This document shows positions 1 through 11,130 of a stretch of 64,000 nt of DNA, one piece after another. This stretch comes from Nepenthes gracilis (Eukaryota > Streptophyta > Magnoliopsida > Caryophyllales > Nepenthaceae): positions 14,232,001 through 14,296,000 of the forward strand of contig BSYO01000025.1 in assembly GCA_033239525.1 (NCBI GenBank), written 5' to 3'. Numbering within the stretch: position 1 is the stretch's first letter; the number at the start of each line of letters is the position of its first letter. Below the pieces are notes generated by a model, which had not been told where the DNA came from, did no database searches, and saw only the letters and a program-made list of their open reading frames with translations. Both the position numbers and the translations under genes were made by a program.

Positions 1-2511
1 CTTCGTAGGGTCCACAGCCACTCCTTGGCCATTCACTACGTGTCCCAGGTATGAAATGGAGGAACACCCAAATTCGCACTTAGAGGATTTGGCATGAAAC
101 ACATGATCTCGTAGGATTTGGAGAGTCGACTTGAGATGGAGTAGATGCTGCTCCCACGTCGAGCTATAAACCAGTATGTCGTCGAAGAACACCAGGACAA
201 ATTTGCGAAGGACTGGGCGAAATATCTCATTCATCTCTGCTTGGAATGTAGATGGAGCATTGGAAAGACCAAACGGCATGACTAAGAATTCGTAGTGGCC
301 CTCATGAGTACGGAATGCCGTTTTGTGGATGTCTTCCTTGTCAATGCGCATCTGATGATATCCTGCCCTCAGGTCTAATTTTGAAAATAGTTTAGCGCCA
401 TGGAGTTCGTCCAATAGCTCATCTACTGTAGGAAGGGGAAACCGATCCCTTACTGTGATGGCATTTAGAGCCCAATAATCCACACAAAACCTCCAGCTAC
501 CATCCTTTTTCTTGACAAGTACAACAGGGGAGGAGAAAGGACTAGTACTCGGTTGAATGATTCCTTCCTCAAGCATGTCACGAATCATCTTTTCCATCTC
601 TGATTTCTGGAAGTGTGGGTACCGATAGGGCCGTACATTGACTGGCGCCGAATTGGGTTGAAGGGGAATCCGATGATCAGTGTTACGGTGGAGTGGAAGG
701 CCGTGAGGAAGAGCAAAAACATCTGCGTAAGAAGAAAGCAGGGTCTGCAACGAGTCGGTCTGCTCTGTAGTTAGACCCGGGCCAAAGCGAAAGGTCAGAG
801 GAGCTTCTGATGGAAGGTCAGTCAGGTCTTCCTTGGTTATTTGTGATACCGTTAACTGATAGTACGTGGCCACCGACTTGGTGTTCTCTCCTCGCCGTAA
901 CTGGCCCAGAGTCATTGTGGCCATAGTGGCTTTGGGTAAACCGTGCAGGGTGATGGAACGGCCCTCAAAATCAAAACGCATCCATAAGGCCTTGTAGTCA
1001 AAGAGTACGGGTCCAATGGAGGCTAGCCATTGGACTCCAAAAACCACATCGGCACCATAAATGGGCAACAAATATAAGGCGACCGGAAACTTGGTCTTAC
1101 CCAGAGTGATCCCCACTTGGTTACACAGTCCCTCGCAGTGTAATGAGTCCCCGTTTCCAACTGTGACATTGAGGTGCTGTGAAGGTTCAATTGGGAGTCC
1201 CAAGTGCTTGGCCATTCGGGTCTGCAAGAAGTTGTGTGTGGATCCACTATCCACCAAGATAACCACGGGTTGGCCCTGGATATAGCCTTGCAGTCTCAAC
1301 GTGGAGGGAACGAAATGGCCCTCCAATGCATGTAAAGAAATGGTCGGGATATGTTCAGGAGACGGAGAAGGGGCTTCGCCTTCGAAGGGGCGCTCGGCTA
1401 CGGAATCGCCGTCCACTAATTCCGTGTCGTACAGTGAAACGGCTGGGATGCTAGTGGGATCCTCGTCTGCTAACATACATAAAAACTGTGGGGGTTTACA
1501 CCTATGGCCAGGAGTGAACCGTTCATCACAATTGAAGCACAGCCCTTTTTCCCGCCTTGCCGCCATCTCAGTTGCCGTGAGGCGCTTAATGGGCAATCTG
1601 GGTGGTATGCTCTGTTGAGGGATCTGTTTGAGTGGCTGGGCCGGAATTGCCGCCTGGGCTTTGGTCATGGGTGGCCGAGGATAAGTTGGACGGGTGCCCT
1701 CCACCTTCTCTTCCACCAGCTTGGCCATGCCAATGGCCTCCGGCAGCGTTTGTGGTCTTAACAACAGTAGTTCCCGTCGTATGTCATCTCTTAAACCAGA
1801 CAGGAAGCAATTCAAAAGGTTAGTGGTCGACAGACCCGTAGTGCGAGTGGAAAGGGCTTCAAATTCTGTCATGTAAGCAGTCACTGAGGAGGTTTGTCTC
1901 AGTTTATACAGAAGGGCTTCATGGTTTAAGTAGGAAGAAGGACCGAATCGAAGTTCCAGATTCCTGGAGAAAAGTTCCCAGGTCGTCAATTGGTGAGTCG
2001 CGTGCATCCATTGGAACCACTGTAGGGCCGCCCCAATCATGTAAAAAGCTGCAATAGTGAGTTTGTGATCCGAGGGAGTGAGATGATACTCGAAGAAGCG
2101 TTCGATCTGAAATAGCCATCCCACCACGTTCTCCCCTGTGAAATATGGAATCTCGAGCTTGGGCAATTTCATCGAGGAATTGGCAGGCGCATCAAGGTGC
2201 GGAGCAGCAAGGAGGGGTATGGTGGTAGAGTGATAAGTGGGAGGGGTAGAAATCGATGTGGGTGTGGGCAATAATGGCGGTTGTGGTGAATGAGTTGAAT
2301 TTCGTTCGAGGCGTTGGAGAGTCTGGCGGATATCCATGAAAGACTGTTGGAACTCACTAAGGGTCTGGTGAATTTTGTCTGTCGAATTTGAATGTGAGGC
2401 GATGCATTCTGAGTGTTGTTGTACGGTGACGGCGAGCTCCTTAACTTCCTGTGCGACCATGGCTATGGACTCCTCTAGGGCTCTATGACGCGTCACCATT
2501 CCCTCTGCCAT
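1..2511 (-). CDS. Gag-Pol polyprotein (gag, aspartic protease, reverse transcriptase), partial
   Basis: The polyprotein of a Ty3/gypsy element packages RNA (Gag), cuts itself (PR) and copies RNA to DNA (RT). The start chosen is the ATG at 2511, 23 nt after the inferred LTR end; no stop occurs down to base 1. Residues about 1-70 are coiled-coil-like. A retrotransposon Gag domain follows at about 95-215 (motif GENVVGWLFQIERFFEYH). A zinc finger near residue 325 reads CFNCDERFTPGHRC, an atypical C-x2-C-x7-H-x-C. The protease DSGSTHNFL motif is near 420. The RT fingers/palm start near 640, with the catalytic FFDDILVYS near 770. In the RT motif usually CVDYRALN the Arg is Trp (CVDYWALN), as a single CpG C-to-T change would give. 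Lack of stops suggests the copy may still encode protein, apart from that replacement. RNase H and integrase lie off the left edge. Confidence 0.93.
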   Translation of the reverse strand, partial: MAEGMVTRHRALEESIAMVAQEVKELAVTVQQHSECIASHSNSTDKIHQTLSEFQQSFMDIRQTLQRLERNSTHSPQPPLLPTPTSISTPPTYHSTTIPLLAAPHLDAPANSSMKLPKLEIPYFTGENVVGWLFQIERFFEYHLTPSDHKLTIAAFYMIGAALQWFQWMHATHQLTTWELFSRNLELRFGPSSYLNHEALLYKLRQTSSVTAYMTEFEALSTRTTGLSTTNLLNCFLSGLRDDIRRELLLLRPQTLPEAIGMAKLVEEKVEGTRPTYPRPPMTKAQAAIPAQPLKQIPQQSIPPRLPIKRLTATEMAARREKGLCFNCDERFTPGHRCKPPQFLCMLADEDPTSIPAVSLYDTELVDGDSVAERPFEGEAPSPSPEHIPTISLHALEGHFVPSTLRLQGYIQGQPVVILVDSGSTHNFLQTRMAKHLGLPIEPSQHLNVTVGNGDSLHCEGLCNQVGITLGKTKFPVALYLLPIYGADVVFGVQWLASIGPVLFDYKALWMRFDFEGRSITLHGLPKATMATMTLGQLRRGENTKSVATYYQLTVSQITKEDLTDLPSEAPLTFRFGPGLTTEQTDSLQTLLSSYADVFALPHGLPLHRNTDHRIPLQPNSAPVNVRPYRYPHFQKSEMEKMIRDMLEEGIIQPSTSPFSSPVVLVKKKDGSWRFCVDYWALNAITVRDRFPLPTVDELLDELHGAKLFSKLDLRAGYHQMRIDKEDIHKTAFRTHEGHYEFLVMPFGLSNAPSTFQAEMNEIFRPVLRKFVLVFFDDILVYSSTWEQHLLHLKSTLQILRDHVFHAKSSKCEFGCSSISYLGHVVNGQGVAVDPTK

Positions 2512-2513
2512 TT

Positions 2514-2534
2514 CTCTCAATGAAAGCACCAAAT
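2514..2534 (-). promoter_or_regulatory. Candidate primer-binding site
   Basis: Directly after the LTR end the minus strand reads TTTGGTGCTTTCATTGAG. TGG is the expected complement of a tRNA CCA tail, and this leader is common just upstream of gag in plant gypsy elements. The tRNA was not identified. Confidence 0.4.
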
Positions 2535-3087
2535 TGATACGATCTCCTTCGATTTCGCTGCTCAACCAGGGAGGCGGAGCTCTGGCAGAGTATACTTAGA
2601 ACAGAAGAAGAGGAAAAAGCAGGGAGAAAAGCAGAGAACAGAGACGATAAGGAGAAGGAGAGAGAGAGAATTGAGAGGATTCGAGGGAGAAACTTAGTGA
2701 AAATTCTCTTCTCTTCTTCCTTCCTTTTCTTCCAGTATATATAATGTCACTAACAAACAAGTAACAGAAGCGTATTCTGTTTGAACAGACTAACTAATCG
2801 AAATTGCAATATGTAACTACCCACGTGCAGACAAATCAATGAAAATGCTAATCAGCCTAATGAAAATTAAAGTAAAAAGAAACAGCCTAACAGAATTAGT
2901 CCTCGTCCCCTTTTTAAACAAGGTCCTCGTCCCCTTTGCTCAGTCCTCGTCCGTTTGTCGTCCTCGGCCGTTTCAAGTCTGGATGTAATCTCGCATTGTC
3001 CGAGGAGGACGTTTAGTCCGAGTACTTCTTCTGGGAATTGTAGATTCCGTCGATGAGAAATTGGTCTGATTAATTAAGCCAGTAACA
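2535..3087 (-). repeat. 5' LTR of the left-edge gypsy element
   Basis: On the minus strand the segment starts TGTTACTGGC and ends GATCGTATCA, giving TG...CA ends and a length of about 553 bp. A TATATATA box lies near 2733-2740. Four short copies of a GTCCTCGTCC motif lie at about 2899-2970 in the U3 part. The partner LTR is outside the window, so the borders rest on the TG/CA ends and on the adjoining primer-binding region only. Confidence 0.6.
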
Positions 3088-4437
3088 CGGTTGCACTTTT
3101 TTTTTATACTAATCGATATCAGAAATGACTAATGTATTTACGATGTATTATAAAATTTATTGGACGAATATCCCCATTGCCAATTTCACATACCTGAGCT
3201 TTAATAGATTATTTTTTTTAGTTTTGAAAAGCATTTTTTAATATAGAATATTATGTATTATTTATTTATTAAATATATTTTAAATAATGTTTTTATAAGA
3301 TTCTGTAACCAAAACTTATTTGATAAATACATTAATTACATATTTATTTATAATTTTATTTTAAAAAGCATCCTCCTTCGCTATGCAAATTACTGAAGTT
3401 GGCCCAAAAGTAGTTTTTTCTCACACACATTTTGTCCATCTATTTAATTTGTTCATCTTATTTATGATACTAAATAAATAATTTAATTTATAAAATTAAA
3501 AATTTATTTCTAATTTATATTTTATATTGGCTAATGATTTATAAATTATTGATCTAATTAATTAAATATGACACCTGTTTTTTTTGCTATGAGTGATGGA
3601 TCGTTTGTTATCATTGTTCTATCTTTGTATATTTTTTAATATACCCAATAATTATCTCAATATATTTATTTATTAAATAATTGTTAGTAATATCATGTAT
3701 TATGGTATACACATAAGATATTAAAATATATTAAATCTAAAGATTATTTATATAACTTTTAGTAAAATATTTTAGACAATATATTCATTTAAGTTAACGT
3801 GACGCTTGTGTATGCTTGTGTGTTTTGTGTGATGTCTGATATATGTCTGATAGACATTTATGTATCAATTTAGGTATTTAAGGCTATCTGCTTTATTTTT
3901 TATTATTTTTATAAGAAAAAGAAAAATAGAAGAGAGAGAAAGATGAAGAAAAATAAAGAAGAAGAGGGCAGAGAAAGAAAAAAAGAGAGAATTTATAATT
4001 TTTTCAATCAGATCTATTAATTTAAATGTTAAATATAAGCAATTTTAAATCCGTTATTTAGTTTAATTTAAATTTTTTTAATTTTATTTATATTTCTTAT
4101 CTTACTGTATATGTATGCTATCATTTACGCTCTTATCTTGAATATGATTGAATTTATGTATTTTTTATTAAATATTTTTAAATTTTATTAATTTTTATCA
4201 AGGTTTGTTCATTTTTTTACAAAATATTGAACATTTTAAAACATTATATTTATTTATAAAAATATTTATAAAGAAAAGTCCTAAAATTTTGTACATTTAG
4301 CCTTCATTTTGACGGTCCATATAAATATTCAATTAGGATTTTATTTTGATTTGATATGATTTATATTTTTTATATAATAAAATAATTTTTATTTATACAT
4401 CTCTAATAGAATGAAGAGTTATAATTATAAAATTTAA
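3088..4437. other. AT-rich intergenic DNA, nothing recognised
   Basis: Very AT-rich with frequent stops in all frames. A purine-rich GAAAGAAGA stretch lies at about 3915-3990. No gene or intact repeat is visible. Confidence 0.6.
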
Positions 4438-4524
4438 TATCAATCAGATAAGGCAAACGTTATCACAGACGCATTGAGTCGGATGATTTTAGATACGATG
4501 GTCCACACAATGATTAATGAATAA
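4438..4524 (+). pseudogene. Relic of gypsy pol (end of RNase H / linker)
   Basis: Twenty-eight codons read YQSDKANVITDALSRM and onward to a stop. This matches the conserved Ty3/gypsy junction motif usually written GKANVVADALSR, which lies just after RNase H. Both flanks are AT-rich and unreadable, so this is a small fossil of an old element. Confidence 0.55.
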
Positions 4525-4859
4525 GAGATGTTAGATGAGATAAATAATTATAATATTTGTATAGATTTCATATCACAAAGGATTGGATGTTTATTATATA
4601 CTTTTTTTTGTGAATTATTTAGATTTTAAAATTTTTTTATATTTTTATTTAAAAATTAGACAGGATTCGATTTAATCAACTATTGTATCCACCGTCGCAC
4701 ATTATGAATATTACATTGTTTAGATTTGGTTTGTTAAGTCCAATTTGATATTTAGATTATTTTGATTTTAATTATTATAAAAAAAAATTTATTTAAATTT
4801 ATTTATTATCTATTTACGTTGAAATTGTAACAAAATCCTATAATAAAAAGATTTTAACA
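4525..4859. other. AT-rich intergenic DNA
   Basis: Nothing recognised; runs of A and T and short palindromes only. Confidence 0.5.
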
Positions 4860-5530
4860 ACACTCATTATCTAAAGGTGATAGATATTGTCACTAGTGGC
4901 CAAGTATGAAAAACCTATCTCACAAATTCGGCCCATAAAGTATAGAGGCCCAATAGTCTCATTGGGCCCAAATTAAAAACATAACTGATGACTTGGATGA
5001 GAAAGAAATTAGTGCTCGTTGCTAAACAATTTTTCTCTCTTATCTGAACGGCGTCAAGCGCCAGTTGAAATCACTATTTGAGTAAAATCCTACATATTTA
5101 TCGATTTTTTGAGTACTTGATAGAAAAAGTTAATTGTTTCCCAACTTCTTATAAAAATATCATCTTTCCAACAAGAGAGAAGATGACATTAAAAAAAAAA
5201 AAAAAAACAAAGAAGAACAAAACCATAAAACGCTATAAAAAAATTTTCTTTATCACTTTTCCTTATTAAGACACTTTTTGAAAAGCACAACTCCTAAATA
5301 AAAACAAATAATTTTACTTGCATTTAACTTTCCTTATCTTTTTCACATTTTTAAAAGGAAAATATTGACTTAAATATCAAAGGATATATCAAAAAATGAA
5401 TCCCACTAAAGGACTCTAATTTTTATATTACATGAAATTCAGATTTAGAATATATGAAAATTGGATCCACATCAAGCCCGACAGATAAATATTAGCTCCC
5501 TAATCTGTCTTACAATTTGATTCCAAAGAC
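4860..5530 (+). mobile_element. Degenerate LTR of the shared-end superfamily
   Basis: Near 5360-5470 the order GACTTAAATATCAAAGGATAT, then a GGATCC-bearing stretch, resembles the U5-like terminal domain that is clear in the LTRs at 22348-23428 and 62665-63580. GGCCCA-rich sequence near 4925-4970 fits the U3 start of the same LTRs. Termini and target duplication could not be found. Confidence 0.35.
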
Positions 5531-5879
5531 TCAACAAAATAAATACCTAAAATATCAAAAAAATATCTTCTAATAATATCACTAAATATATACGATCTAT
5601 TATATATTATATATTATATATTACTCTAAACACTAATAAAAGGAACACTTCCTTAGGATACCTGTCACTTCTCAAAATTTCAATTCTCTTATCATTCTAA
5701 TAATTTAGATTAGATGATATAAAATGTAAGATTTTGATTCGATTTTTATTTTATTAGTAAATTTTAATCCTTACTTTTATACAATACCATATAATATCAC
5801 TCCCAATAGATTAAAGAAACTATAAAATTATGTGATAGGACACAACCTCACATCACTTCAAATTCCACCACCACCATGA

Positions 5880-6172
5880 GATGCCCTGGCAGGCGCATCG
5901 CGGATCAGGGGACCCTACTTTTTTAATATTTATTATTAGATTATTTTTAATCAAATGATGATAATTTAAAATATTAAATAAAAATATCTAAATATGAATT
6001 TTTATTAAATTTTTTTTAAATATTTAACAAAAAAATTTAAAAAATTAATTATATATAATATTTTTAATGTGTTAAAATTTTAACCATTAAATTTTAATAC
6101 AATTGCTAAAAAAAGAGAAGCAGGGAATGAGGAGAAGTAGGATCCCCCATTCTGACGCACCGCTCATCCCTA
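5880..6172. mobile_element. Foldback/MITE-like element with imperfect terminal inverted repeats
   Basis: The left arm (5880-5920) holds GCGCATC...AGGGGACCCTACTT. The right arm (6125-6172) gives on the other strand GGTGCGTC...GGGGGATCCTACTT. About 200 bp of AT-rich DNA separate them. There is no coding capacity. A clear target duplication was not found, so the borders are approximate. Confidence 0.5.
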
Positions 6173-6622
6173 GAAATAGATTGAAATTAATATTGACACT
6201 AGTATAAATATGAATAATTATTTAAGTATTGGAGCTATCAGAAGAGACAATTTCAGATCGTGACTCTTTAAATTCTCATAATTTTTTAATACTTTGTATA
6301 TTCTTAAAGCCATTTAACACGTTAACAAAGTTTTGATTGTGTTAGATTTAAAAACCCCAAGTCGAGCTTTTTTTTTACAAACTTTACTCAAAATGATCCA
6401 AACAAATGGATTATATTTTATTGTAAAAAAAAAGGGGGGGGGGGGATGGCTAAAAGTTGAGCATGCAATATTCTTTTGAAATATCGATTTAGCAACAAAA
6501 CAGTAAATCATCTTATAAATAAGACATTCGTCTTTCTTTTTTTTCTTAAGGCTTTCTAATTCAAAAAAAAAAAAAAAATTATTAACTTCGAAGTAACGTG
6601 ACAGCCTCTTCCACATTTACTC
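6173..6622. other. Upstream region of the NHL gene
   Basis: AT-rich, with an A8G11 homopolymer pair at 6423-6445 and an A15 run near 6563-6580. No other gene was seen. Part of this stretch is probably the promoter of the gene at 6701. Confidence 0.5.
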
Positions 6623-6628
6623 TATAAT
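6623..6628 (+). promoter_or_regulatory. Candidate TATA box of the NHL gene
   Basis: TATAAT lies 73 bp before the ATG, followed by a CT-rich leader (CTCTCTCTGTCTCTCTGTC at 6672-6690) of the kind common in plant 5' UTRs. Confidence 0.35.
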
Positions 6629-6700
6629 AATTCCCACATCATTCAAATTCTCCTCCACCTCCATTTTCATCTCTCTCTGTCTCTCTGTCTGACAGATCTA

Positions 6701-7453
6701 ATGTCCGGAGAAAACCAATCTCACATGGCCGGGTCCTACTGCGGCGCACCAATCCCACCACCGCCGACAACCCATATCCGCCCATTCCGCCACCGGACAA
6801 TCACCACCAGCAGAGGCGGTACGGGCTACTGCTGCCTGGACTGCCTTTGTGACTGCGCCTGCTGCGCCGTAACCTGCGTCGTCCAGGTCATCATCTCCAT
6901 CCTCGTCTCCATCGGACTCATCATCCTCGTCTTCTGGCTCATCGTCCGTCCCCACGTCGTCAAATTCCACGCCTCCGACGCATCGCTCACCCAATTCAAC
7001 CTCTCCTCTACCACCACTGGCAATTCCACACTCTCCTTCTACCTCGCCGTCAACTTCACCGTCCGGAACCCGAACCGCCACATCGGCGTCTACTACGACG
7101 AGATAGAGGCGAGGGCTTACTACGAGGACCAGCTTTTCGGAACGACATCGTTGAGCCCCTTCTACCAGGAGCACAAGAACACCACCGATTTGGGCCCAGC
7201 GACATTCTCCGGCCAGAGAGCAGTAGCGCTCAGCTCCGATGCAATTTCCGATTACGACAGCCAGAAGACCGATGGATCGTTCAAGATAGACGTGAAACTC
7301 TATATGAAGGTTAGATTTAAGCTGGGATTGTTTAAGACTAGGAAGTATAAGCCTAAAGTTGAATGTGATTTGAAGATCCCATTGACCGGCGCCGGCGGGA
7401 ATTCTTCCTCCGGCGAGGCGTTTCAGAGCACCAAATGCCATTATGCTCTTTAA
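6701..7453 (+). CDS. NDR1/HIN1-like (NHL/YLS9-type) protein, LEA_2 family
   Basis: This is a 250-residue, intronless membrane protein of the NHL family, whose members sit in the plasma membrane and take part in defence and stress or senescence responses. The N-terminal 42 residues are Pro-rich and cytosolic. Residues 43-59 form a Cys-rich stretch (CCLDCLCDCACCAVTC) before a single transmembrane helix at about 60-82. The family signature NPNRHIGVYYDEIEARAYYE lies at 123-142. A LEA_2-like beta domain follows, with five or so N-glycosylation sequons (for example NLS, NFT, NTT) and the usual C-terminal block near 225-232 (VECDLKIPL). Length and layout match NHL10/YLS9-like proteins (about 220-260 residues). 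The ATG at 6701 is the first in frame and is preceded by a CT-rich leader. Which paralogue it is cannot be told from the sequence alone. Confidence 0.93.
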   Translation: MSGENQSHMAGSYCGAPIPPPPTTHIRPFRHRTITTSRGGTGYCCLDCLCDCACCAVTCVVQVIISILVSIGLIILVFWLIVRPHVVKFHASDASLTQFNLSSTTTGNSTLSFYLAVNFTVRNPNRHIGVYYDEIEARAYYEDQLFGTTSLSPFYQEHKNTTDLGPATFSGQRAVALSSDAISDYDSQKTDGSFKIDVKLYMKVRFKLGLFKTRKYKPKVECDLKIPLTGAGGNSSSGEAFQSTKCHYAL

Positions 7454-8689
7454 TTTCTTCGGTTGGATATCTTCGATTTATGGGTTTCTGCCTTTTCAGG
7501 ATTATCGATTCTTTGGCTGTTTTCCGCCGGAGGATTTGCGGGCGTGATTTTTTTTTTAAGGGAATTTGGCAGTAATTTTTGTGGATGATATGATTGCATT
7601 GAAGATTTATGCAGATTGGACAATGAATGGACCACGTGTCCAATCATTATTGGCCATTCAGACTACAATTTATTACCATTATTTTTTTTAGTTATATGGA
7701 ATATTAATATTTTAACATTAAAAAAATAATATTTTTTATTTTTTTAAAAATTTTATCTGTGCTGTTGGATCACCTTGTATAGAACGGCCCAGATGTGTTT
7801 GAGTTTTGGGTCGGAGCCCCCTTTCCCTTGGAGTTTAGTAACTTCACTTAATGATTAAATTAAATATTATATTAATTAAAAATATTTTTTTAAAAAATAT
7901 TATTTATATATTTAATTATTAAAAATAAATTTAAATTTTATCTTATCATAATTAAATATAAAACTAAATATATAAATAATATTACTTTATCGGATCGTAG
8001 CAAGTGTGGCCCACCAATAAAGACAATAATCTTTGTTTTTCTCTTTAACATTAATTGTGTGGAGCCCACTTTTATTAAATTATAGAGTCCTTTTGTTAGT
8101 GTGTAGTAGCACATTACGAACCACACCACCAACCGAGCCGTCTTCATGCCGAGTCATTTTATGTAACGTAGTCTTGTTTAAAATTAATTTATCAGTATTT
8201 TTCTATTCAATAATGGCAGTTTTATGATTAAAATGAAGTAAAAATATATAAATGAATATCATTAGGAAAATATATTATCAAAAATAATATAAAAATATTT
8301 ATTTTTATTGGATCAAGTACCAGTAGGGCCCAAATGGACGCAAGGCCTAATCCAGAGAGCAGTAGTCTAAGTGGCCAGCTCAGTTCGATATTTAAAAACG
8401 GTCTACGTGGCAGCCCAGTAATTGCAGTCAATTGACGCAACCTGTAACTCATTAATATAGCTGCAGGCAACAGGTACAACACAGAGGAGACAAGCCAATG
8501 ATGAGAAAGTCAAAACTGTCTACCGCGACTGGCGTCGCTGCTCACAATTTTTCAGCCAATCCCAACGCGAGAGATAGACTAGGCATGATTTACGACGTAC
8601 GATGGTCTCCCCGCTACCACAAGACAACAACTGACACGCCGGCGACCACCACCGAGTAATGGCCGATGAATCCCTGTAGGAAGGATTCT
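7454..8689. other. 3' flank of the NHL gene and intergenic DNA
   Basis: The first 200 bp are probably 3' UTR. The rest is AT-rich, with GGGCCC/GGCCCA stretches near 7780-7820 and 8320-8400 of the kind seen in degraded LTRs. No gene was recognised, including in the less AT-rich part at 8480-8680. Confidence 0.5.
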
Positions 8690-9209
8690 CGTGCCTAAAG
8701 CTCCAAGTTAATGGGCCTATAAATTTTCTCTTTTTTTATAGGAGAAGGGATTCCTGATTCTTGAAAATACAATTGGGCGCTGGGCATTGAGACAGGCACT
8801 CCTGGAATCCTAGCTCTCAAACTTGTGTCCGAGCTTAAACTCAATAGCCTCCTTTAGGTTACGAGAGTGAGCCACCCTCCGTGGTGCATACGGGAGCCAG
8901 GCCTCCCACTAAATAGTCGTAAAACCCTTTATTCTTGCATCTACACACTCCCACAGTATACATAGTATATTTTCGCGCACTTTTAAGCGTGCGCCCCCTT
9001 TCCGTTCATTACGGGAAGTTGTTGACTTGAGTATCGGAATATTTTTGGTGGGAGAAATCCCACCGGACCTCTGATCTCTCGTTTATAATTTGTATTGTAT
9101 AGGTTTCGAGTTTACAACGATGGAGACCGGACTCGCTCGAGATTCAATTTGGATTAGGAATTCGAAAGCTCTCTAATCCGTATGACAACTCGGGATCCGA
9201 AACGTAACA
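8690..9209 (+). mobile_element. LTR of the shared-end superfamily, left border unclear
   Basis: The segment runs through TTGACTTGAGTATCGGAATA (about 9023-9042), a CCCACCGG block, a GACGGAGACCGGACTC-like block near 9120, and ends CGTAACA at 9209. The same order of blocks ends the LTR at 18789-20280. A CGCGCACTTTTAAGCGTGCG palindrome lies near 8975. The TG start and a target duplication were not found, so the copy may be 5'-truncated. Confidence 0.65.
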
Positions 9210-10084
9210 ATTATATTGCTCAATTTACATGAAAATTAGTTATTACGGTATGAAATAAGGTGGGAATATTACATCATGGGTGGTGAAGGAATAGGGGATT
9301 ATGAGAGCGGATTGGTAGGGGCCAACTAACTGGTTTTTGACGAGTATTAATCCGCTATTTGATCGATGTTTACGGGGGTAAGCGGCGGCAGGTGGCCAAC
9401 GCCTAATGAGCTGGTGGTGGTGGTGGTGGTGCGGTGGGGGGGCGACAAAATAAGGTTACTGTTTCTGATCAGAATAGAATAAGGCTCTCATTGATTATAT
9501 AGTATCTCTTCCACAGGCAATTCTCTGTATTTTTAATTTTCTGATATTTTTAACAAAGGGGTATAGTGGTCAGAAAGAAATCTCCTCTTCCGTTGAAGTT
9601 AAAGATTGGCGACGTAGCGGTGGAGGTTGGACGAGTCGAGTTGATATGTGGGCCTAGCGTTAATGGGCCCTTCTTCAACAATGCAAACTAAATTGGGCCT
9701 GGCCCAACACAAAAGTCTTTCAATAGGTAATGGTATAGGGACGCTGTTTAGCCACGTTCGAAACAATCTTAATTTTACACATTTGATCTATATATTGACA
9801 TTGACTGGCACACTTAAAAAATAGATATATAGAAGGACGTCACCTGATAATATCTCAAAAATAATTAAAAAATATTCTCTAAATATTTTTATTATGTCAG
9901 TATTTAGTTTGAAACCTAATTATTCTGTATATTATTAAATAATTTATAAAGTATTTAGGTTCATTAGGCATAGATCAAACCTATCTAATAGCCATAGGTC
10001 CAATAATTTATTATTAATATTTTCTCAATATGTAAGATTTTAAACAAAATCTTCATTCTATAATTATCTAACTGTGGGATGCCT
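9210..10084. other. Intergenic DNA with a GGT trinucleotide run
   Basis: A (GGT)n run lies at about 9413-9437 and a GGGCCTGGCCCA patch near 9695. No gene or intact repeat was seen. Confidence 0.5.
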
Positions 10085-10300
10085 TCAAGGGGCGCTACAA
10101 CGTACACCCTGAATGGCGCTCGTATAAGGCAGCATCATAGACGTCGGATAAAAATCTAATACCCATCGTTACTCCTTTTATTTTAAAAAAATATTTTCTT
10201 TTATTTTTTAATAATAAGAAACGATAGGCGTTAAATCTTCATTCAATGGTTGCGACGCAATGGTGTATACTCACTGTACACAATGGTGTACACGTGATTT
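10085..10300. mobile_element. Foldback element (putative MITE)
   Basis: The two halves pair imperfectly: ATAAAAATCTAATACCCATC near 10148 mirrors GATAGGCGTTAAATCTTCAT near 10223, on either side of an AT-rich loop. The outer ends carry GTACACC-type repeats (GGTGTATAC and GGTGTACACG at 10262-10296). No coding capacity; the borders are approximate. Confidence 0.4.
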
Positions 10301-10432
10301 GAGAAAGTTATATATTTTCAATAGAAAATTTATTATTGTGTCTCTTGAGAAGTTATCTTGACCATTCAAACAAAACTATTTTGAGCAAAGTATCAGATTT
10401 TCAACAAACTCTATATATAATCATACTGAGAG

Positions 10433-10745
10433 GGTTTTAACACTTCTAACTCGATCAAATTCACTCCTAAAGATGTGTCATTTGTCCCAACCCACACTTA
10501 CCAGTTTGTCGAGCACATTACTAGATAAGGTAATGGACGGATGTCAATGCAATATACCAATATTATGACCTTTTGTTAAAGTCTCCTCTTCTGAAGATGT
10601 TTTAGCACTTCTAACTCAATCAAATTCACTTCCAGAAATGTATCATTCGTCCCAACCCGCACTTACCAGTTTGCTTAACACGTTACCAGATAAGGTAATG
10701 AGGGGATGTCAGTACGATATATCAAAGTTACGACCTTTTATTTGT
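10433..10745 (+). repeat. Two-copy tandem repeat, 165 bp unit
   Basis: The block starting CACTTCTAACTC occurs at 10441 and again at 10606. Matching continues through CCAACCCRCACTTACCAGTTTG to TATGACCTTTT / TACGACCTTTT. The two copies differ by scattered substitutions. Confidence 0.8.
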
Positions 10746-11091
10746 ATTTTGGTTTTGAAAGGCCGTGACTTCTGTTTATAACATGATTTATAACTCTCCA
10801 AATCTATTTATTTTTCTAGTATGCATCACCATAGAATAAATATAATGACATTTATGGTAAATTAATTGGCGGATCCACACTATGAGGTGTGCAGTCAATT
10901 GACCCCACTCAATAAAATTTATTTACATAGAAAAAAAATTAAATTTATATAATTTAAGAACTAATCTGAAATTTCATATTGATCAAATTGAATATTTTTA
11001 ATTGAACTATAAAATTTATTTATTAATCACACTAACTCATTTATTTTTATCAAATTAATTAGATTTTGACCCATTTTTTTAGAAAATATTA

Positions 11092-11130
<39 letters not shown>

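Larger units (their letters stand above)
1..3087 (-). mobile_element. Ty3/gypsy LTR retrotransposon, 5' part, cut by the left window edge
   Basis: The minus strand reads LTR, primer-binding region, then one long gag-pol frame that is still open at base 1. Gag, protease and RT are present; RNase H, integrase and the 3' LTR must lie outside the window. The unbroken frame over 837 codons suggests a young or recently active copy, unlike the decayed Tat element at 36838-48557. Lineage below Ty3/gypsy is not certain; the zinc-finger spacing and the short (about 550 bp) LTR fit chromovirus-like elements such as Reina, but no chromodomain can be seen because the 3' part is missing. Confidence 0.93.

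Noticed and set aside
1301..1876. Overlapping plus-strand open frames
   Set aside because: They lie opposite the continuous gag-pol frame and have no domain.
6698..7441. 247-codon open frame on the minus strand opposite the NHL gene
   Set aside because: Antisense shadow in a GC-rich coding region; acidic and Gly/Val-rich with no domain, while the plus frame has clear family motifs.
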